Under the pieces are notes generated by a model. It was not told the DNA's origin. It did not search any database and worked only from the letters and a program-made list of their open reading frames with translations. This document shows, one piece after another, positions 41,641 to 42,401 of a DNA stretch of 42,401 nucleotides. Position 1 is the stretch's first letter; each line of letters starts with the position of its first letter. A program made the position numbers and the translations under genes. The stretch spans positions 1 to 42,401 of the forward strand of contig JACNFR010000052.1 in NCBI GenBank assembly GCA_014384555.1, read 5' to 3'. The stretch comes from Candidatus Nitrosopumilus sp. GTDB taxonomy: Archaea > Thermoproteota > Nitrososphaeria > Nitrososphaerales > Nitrosopumilaceae.

Positions 41641-42324
41641 TCAAAGATCAAATGATGATTTGAAATTGTTGTAAAAATTCTTCATATTTGATTTTACAAT
41701 TGAAATATTCTCATTTATTTCTGATCGGATTTCTTGTGGATTGATATATGAGATTTTTTGTAATTTTTCTTTGGTGTTATCAAGCCACGAATTCACCATC
41801 TCTTCATTTACCTCTAAATGAAATTGTAATCCAATAGCACTTTTGTATTGAAATGCTTGATTTAGATAATGCTCAGATGAGGCTAATCTCAGGGCACCTT
41901 GAGGCAAATCAAAGGTATCACCATGCCAATGAAAAACAGTGAATGGATTTTGAAAACCTGAAAAAAATGTAGAGTTACTAGAAATTTTCAAATCATTGTA
42001 AAAACCAATCTCTTTTTTTGGACCAGAATAGACTTTAGCACCAAAAGTTTTTGCAATTAGTTGTGATCCTAAACAAATTCCCAAAACAGGGATATCGTTA
42101 TTTACAGAATTTTTAATTAATTCTTGTTCTTCTATAAGATAAGGAAAATCATCATTAGCACTTTCAGGAGCACCTAATATCACTACCAATGAAAATTTTT
42201 TGTGAGGAATTGTTTCATGTTTTGCATTAATTGAAGTAATACCAAATCCATCACGAGCTAATAATTCTCCCAAATACCCTGAACTTTCAATCCGAGTATT
42301 TTGTACTACTAAGACATCAGACAT
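41641..42324 (-). CDS. Class I glutamine amidotransferase (GMP synthase-like)
   Basis: A 227-residue protein with the nucleophile Cys in PVLGICLGSQLIA and the catalytic His-Glu pair in AIGLQFHLEVNEE, as in the glutaminase domain of GMP synthase. No synthetase domain is fused. It belongs to the stand-alone GATase class; the acceptor of the released ammonia is unknown. A gamma-glutamyl hydrolase-type role is another option. It is upstream of the synthetase on the same strand but separated by 41 nt and a promoter. Confidence 0.88.
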   Translation of the reverse strand: MSDVLVVQNTRIESSGYLGELLARDGFGITSINAKHETIPHKKFSLVVILGAPESANDDFPYLIEEQELIKNSVNNDIPVLGICLGSQLIAKTFGAKVYSGPKKEIGFYNDLKISSNSTFFSGFQNPFTVFHWHGDTFDLPQGALRLASSEHYLNQAFQYKSAIGLQFHLEVNEEMVNSWLDNTKEKLQKISYINPQEIRSEINENISIVKSNMKNFYNNFKSSFDL

Positions 42325-42353
42325 ATTTTGAATTAAATTGAAAAATAATTGAA

Positions 42354-42401
42354 TTAAGGCCAGATGCCTTTTTGATTAAATGCTTCTAAAACACGTTCAA
42401 C
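42354..42401 (-). CDS. C-terminal fragment of a gene cut by the right edge
   Basis: The last 48 bases, read on the minus strand, give VERVLEAFNQKGIWP and a TAA stop at 42354. This frame is open to the window edge and the sequence looks protein-like. Fifteen residues are not enough to name the product. The next gene downstream starts after 29 nt. Confidence 0.5.
   Translation of the reverse strand, partial: VERVLEAFNQKGIWP

Overview
The window looks like part of the chromosome of a marine ammonia-oxidising thaumarchaeon (Nitrososphaerota) of the Nitrosopumilus type. The DNA is AT-rich. Archaeal/eukaryotic-type ribosomal proteins (L15e, L31e, L39e), archaeal DnaG, diphthine synthase and CTP-dependent riboflavin kinase show an archaeon. 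A thaumarchaeal copper nitrite reductase, plastocyanin-like copper proteins, a divergent FtsZ/tubulin-like protein, a split MetH, and an enoyl-CoA hydratase beside an ADP-forming acyl-CoA synthetase (3-hydroxypropionate/4-hydroxybutyrate carbon fixation) point to the lineage. From memory, the gene order resembles the Nmar_125x to Nmar_131x region of Nitrosopumilus maritimus; I could not check this by alignment. I see no tRNA, rRNA, CRISPR array, insertion sequence or prophage.

Layout. 1-5.7 kb: envelope and secreted proteins (a Kazal-plus-cupredoxin protein cut by the left edge, several signal-peptide/TM proteins, a secreted protein with a 10-residue tandem repeat), a small HEAT-repeat protein with HE motifs like deoxyhypusine hydroxylase, a thioredoxin-fold protein and L15e. 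5.8-12.7 kb: SerA, NirK, a class II fumarase-type lyase, a MiaB-like methylthiotransferase, the FtsZ-like protein, and L39e-L31e with a repetitive acidic/basic tail. 12.7-17.6 kb: a Nudix hydrolase and a methionine block (short MTHFR-like protein, MetH in two polypeptides). 17.7-23.2 kb: an MFS transporter, a UspA-CBS pair, a C2H2 zinc-finger protein and a SsuABC/TauABC-type ABC transporter. 23.3-32.5 kb: the metabolic core, argG-lysW1-lysX1-argC-argB-argD-lrp followed by homocitrate synthase-lysW2-lysX2-lysK. This is amino-group-carrier-protein synthesis of arginine and lysine, with a carrier/ligase pair apparently duplicated for each branch. 32.5-36.1 kb: diphthine synthase fused to a DUF357-like domain, FAD synthase, riboflavin kinase, DnaG and a small membrane ORF. 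36.1-38.6 kb: an IscA-type Fe-S carrier, a CBS protein, two small DNA-binding regulators and a copper protein. 38.7-42.4 kb: the enoyl-CoA hydratase, the ADP-forming acyl-CoA synthetase, a class I glutamine amidotransferase and the tail of a further gene.

Most transcription units have a TATA-like box centred about 25-29 nt before the chosen start codon, as expected for leaderless archaeal transcripts; this was used to choose several starts. Operons are tight (ATGA or GTGA overlaps). Three convergent pairs share a TTAR tail so that their stop codons overlap.

The most striking observation is the second LysW-like carrier: it ends in EDWGQ rather than EDWGE, so the usual C-terminal glutamate acceptor is a glutamine. 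Others are the half-size HE-motif HEAT protein, the Kazal-cupredoxin fusion, two unannotated short membrane ORFs, two unrelated genes with exact 30-bp coding tandem repeats, and an envelope motif (W-V-x-N ... F ... I) shared by two separate exported proteins.
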